DNA from: Nocardioidaceae bacterium | Lineage (GTDB): Bacteria; Actinomycetota; Actinomycetes; Propionibacteriales; Nocardioidaceae | DNA length: 6,921 nt | NCBI GenBank assembly: GCA_013696015.1 | Contig: JACCZI010000105.1 | Location: 1 to 6,921 of the forward strand | Direction: 5' to 3' | Made by a program: the position numbers and the translations under genes | Shown here: one piece after another, positions 6,301 to 6,921 of the stretch | Position numbering within the stretch: position 1 is the stretch's first letter | Layout: every line of letters starts with the position of its first letter | The notes under the pieces: model-generated | The model's database searches: none | What the model was told of the DNA's origin: nothing | What the model saw: the letters and a program-made list of their open reading frames with translations, nothing else

Positions 6301-6739
6301 GCGTCGAACGCACTCGGTGCGCTGCTGTCGAGAAGGGCAACCAGTGGACGCTGCTGGTGGGCACCATCCCGATCGTGTTCGCGCTCACCACCCGCAGCAC
6401 GACCGGGCTGCCGCTGGACACCCAGCAGCGGTACGAGCTGCTGTTGACCGCGGCGCAGTCGCTCTACGCCGCGGCGTTGCTGCTTGACCGCCGCCTGACC
6501 GTCTGGGGGCGTCGATGCTGCTGGGGCGGTTCTCGGTCCAGTTCGTCGTCAGCGTGACCGCGTCGGCCGGCACCAACCAGCTCGTGATCGTGATCCTCTC
6601 GATCGGGTACGGGGCGTTGGCCGTTGCCGAGCTGGTCCGCCTGCGGGGCCATGGCTGGCGCACCCTCAAGGACGGAATGGTCACGCCGTTCCCCAGGCTG
6701 GAGAGTGACGCAGGGCGCCTGGAGGCCGAACACGAGTGA
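6301..6739 (+). pseudogene. Sodium/calcium (CaCA-type) exchanger, C-terminal remnant with two frameshifts
   Basis: The pieces read ASNALGALLS (6304-6330), then EKGNQWTLLVGTIPIVFAL and LPLDTQQRYELLLTAAQSLY (6333-6504), then MLLGRFSVQFVVSVT and QLVIVILSIGYGALAVAELV (6515-6739, TGA). They fit end to end if one base is restored after 6330 (tcg[g]ag) and one in the G run at 6505-6509. The segment L(V/L)S-x-K-x-NQWTLLVG followed by GLPL(D)-TxQ and LLTAAQS is characteristic of actinobacterial Ca2+/H+ or Na+/Ca2+ exchangers, integral membrane proteins of about 350 residues. Four hydrophobic segments remain (about 6351-6395, 6435-6485, 6515-6556 and 6583-6633). The first half, with the ion-binding alpha-1 repeat, is absent: upstream of about 6300 the DNA is the opposite-strand HNH gene. 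No start or ribosome site is present, so it is very probably non-functional. The frameshifts alone could be sequencing errors; the truncation could not. Confidence 0.72.
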
Positions 6740-6755
6740 CCGTCTCCGGACGGTC
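6738..6755 (+). terminator. GC-rich hairpin at the end of the exchanger remnant
   Basis: GACCGTC at 6738-6744 and GACGGTC at 6749-6755 form a perfect seven-base stem with a TCCG tetraloop. The hairpin overlaps the TGA at 6737-6739. No T-run follows, as is usual for actinobacterial L-shaped terminators. Position and stability support termination; it would also insulate the damage-type promoter downstream. Confidence 0.5.
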
Positions 6756-6813
6756 GATCGCTCGAAGCTGGTTGGGCATTCCCTGCGTCCACGCACAGAA
6801 CTCATCCACAGAC

Positions 6814-6829
6814 TCGAACACATGTTCCC
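6814..6829. promoter_or_regulatory. LexA (SOS) box
   Basis: TCGAACACATGTTCCC contains GAACACATGTTC, which has the GAAC-N4-GTTC layout of the Gram-positive/actinobacterial LexA operator and keeps the flanking TC on the left. It lies immediately upstream of, and partly over, the expected -35 zone of the promoter at 6832-6854, so bound LexA would block polymerase. Match to consensus is visible; repression by LexA is inferred from the motif. Confidence 0.7.
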
Positions 6830-6831
6830 TA

Positions 6832-6854
6832 ATGTCGGTGGCAAAACCTAGAAT
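6832..6854 (+). promoter_or_regulatory. PafBC-type (RecA-NDp-like) DNA-damage promoter
   Basis: ATGTCGGTG at 6832-6840, then eight bases, then TAGAAT at 6849-6854, matches the LexA-independent damage motif TTGTCRGTG-N8-TANNNT in all but the first base, with exact spacing. In mycobacteria this motif is recognised with the activator PafBC. The -10 ends six bases before the ATG at 6861, so transcription would start at or next to that ATG and give a leaderless message. Confidence 0.68.
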
Positions 6855-6860
6855 CCAAGC

Positions 6861-6921
6861 ATGACGGCAATGGTGCAGACCATGGGTTCGAACGGAGGAC
6901 TACCTCCGTTGCGACACCCGA
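6861..6921 (+). CDS. Start of a damage-inducible gene, possibly a 13E12/DUF222 HNH-family protein (partial)
   Basis: From ATG 6861 the frame is open to the window edge: MTAMVQTMGSNGGLPPLRHP (20 residues). No ribosome site precedes it, but the promoter at 6832-6854 would place the transcript start at the ATG, so leaderless translation is plausible. Two further in-frame ATGs (6870, 6882) are alternatives. Actinobacterial 13E12-repeat (DUF222-HNH) proteins often begin with a short variable lead ending in ...HPVLAC, and in Mycobacterium tuberculosis several members are in the LexA regulon or carry RecA-NDp-type promoters. This makes that family the best guess, though the visible peptide is too short to prove it. 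Confidence 0.5.
   Translation, partial: MTAMVQTMGSNGGLPPLRHP
6891..6910 (+). repeat. Perfect 8-bp inverted repeat inside the 5' end of the last ORF
   Basis: AACGGAGG at 6891-6898 and CCTCCGTT at 6903-6910 are perfect complements separated by ACTA. The left arm contains GGAGG, a Shine-Dalgarno-like sequence, which the hairpin would hide in RNA. It starts about 30 bases after the presumed transcript start. It may be accidental codon content or an RNA structure influencing translation of the damage-inducible gene. The window ends too soon to see whether a start codon follows. Confidence 0.45.

Noticed and set aside
5860..6447. A 195-codon plus-strand frame opposite the HNH gene
   Set aside because: It is antisense to conserved HNH motifs. 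Only about ten codons near 6304-6330 are real, as part of the exchanger remnant.

Overview
The window looks like chromosome from a high-GC actinobacterium. Third codon positions are strongly G/C, GTG starts are common, and promoter motifs of actinobacterial type are present: a LexA box of the GAAC-N4-GTTC form and a PafBC-type motif. Several protein families (LURP-one-like, DUF664-type DinB, AraC-DinB fusion, HNH/DUF222-like) resemble those of Nocardioidaceae and relatives. That family-level guess is from memory of similar proteins, not from a search.

Layout. Positions 1-2304 (minus strand) hold a compact gene run read right to left: a histidine-phosphatase-family protein, a MOSC-domain protein, an AraC-type regulator fused to a DinB domain (translationally coupled to MOSC but broken by two single-base frameshifts), and the first 35 codons of an SRPBCC-family protein that runs off the left edge. 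Positions 2305-2771 are a divergent intergenic region. It carries a good ECF42-type promoter and possibly the tail of a degraded gene. Positions 2772-4908 (plus strand) form an ECF42 operon: a YciI/DGPF-like protein, an ECF42 sigma factor with a long C-terminal extension, and a small DinB-family protein. Positions 4950-5537 (minus) hold an intact LURP-one-like protein, convergent with that operon. Positions 5650-6739 are a decayed zone. An HNH endonuclease lacking its N-terminus and carrying an internal amber codon abuts, near 6300, the C-terminal third of a cation exchanger with two frameshifts. The two truncated genes point away from each other. Positions 6814-6921 hold a DNA-damage-type promoter, with a LexA box and a PafBC motif, directly before the start of a plus-strand ORF that leaves the window.

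How it works together. The YciI/sigma/DinB operon is probably a self-activating stress module, because its promoter matches the motif described for ECF42 sigma factors. The opposite operon also carries a DinB domain, fused to an AraC reader, so two DinB-containing regulatory units sit back to back. The right end looks remodelled: two half genes, then a damage-inducible gene start.

I see no clearly new multi-gene system, CRISPR array, tRNA, rRNA or complete insertion sequence. The most notable items are the composite LexA/PafBC promoter, the ECF42 autoregulatory promoter, the chimeric junction at about 6300, and four one-base losses next to G/C bases. Those losses may be sequencing errors or real decay.
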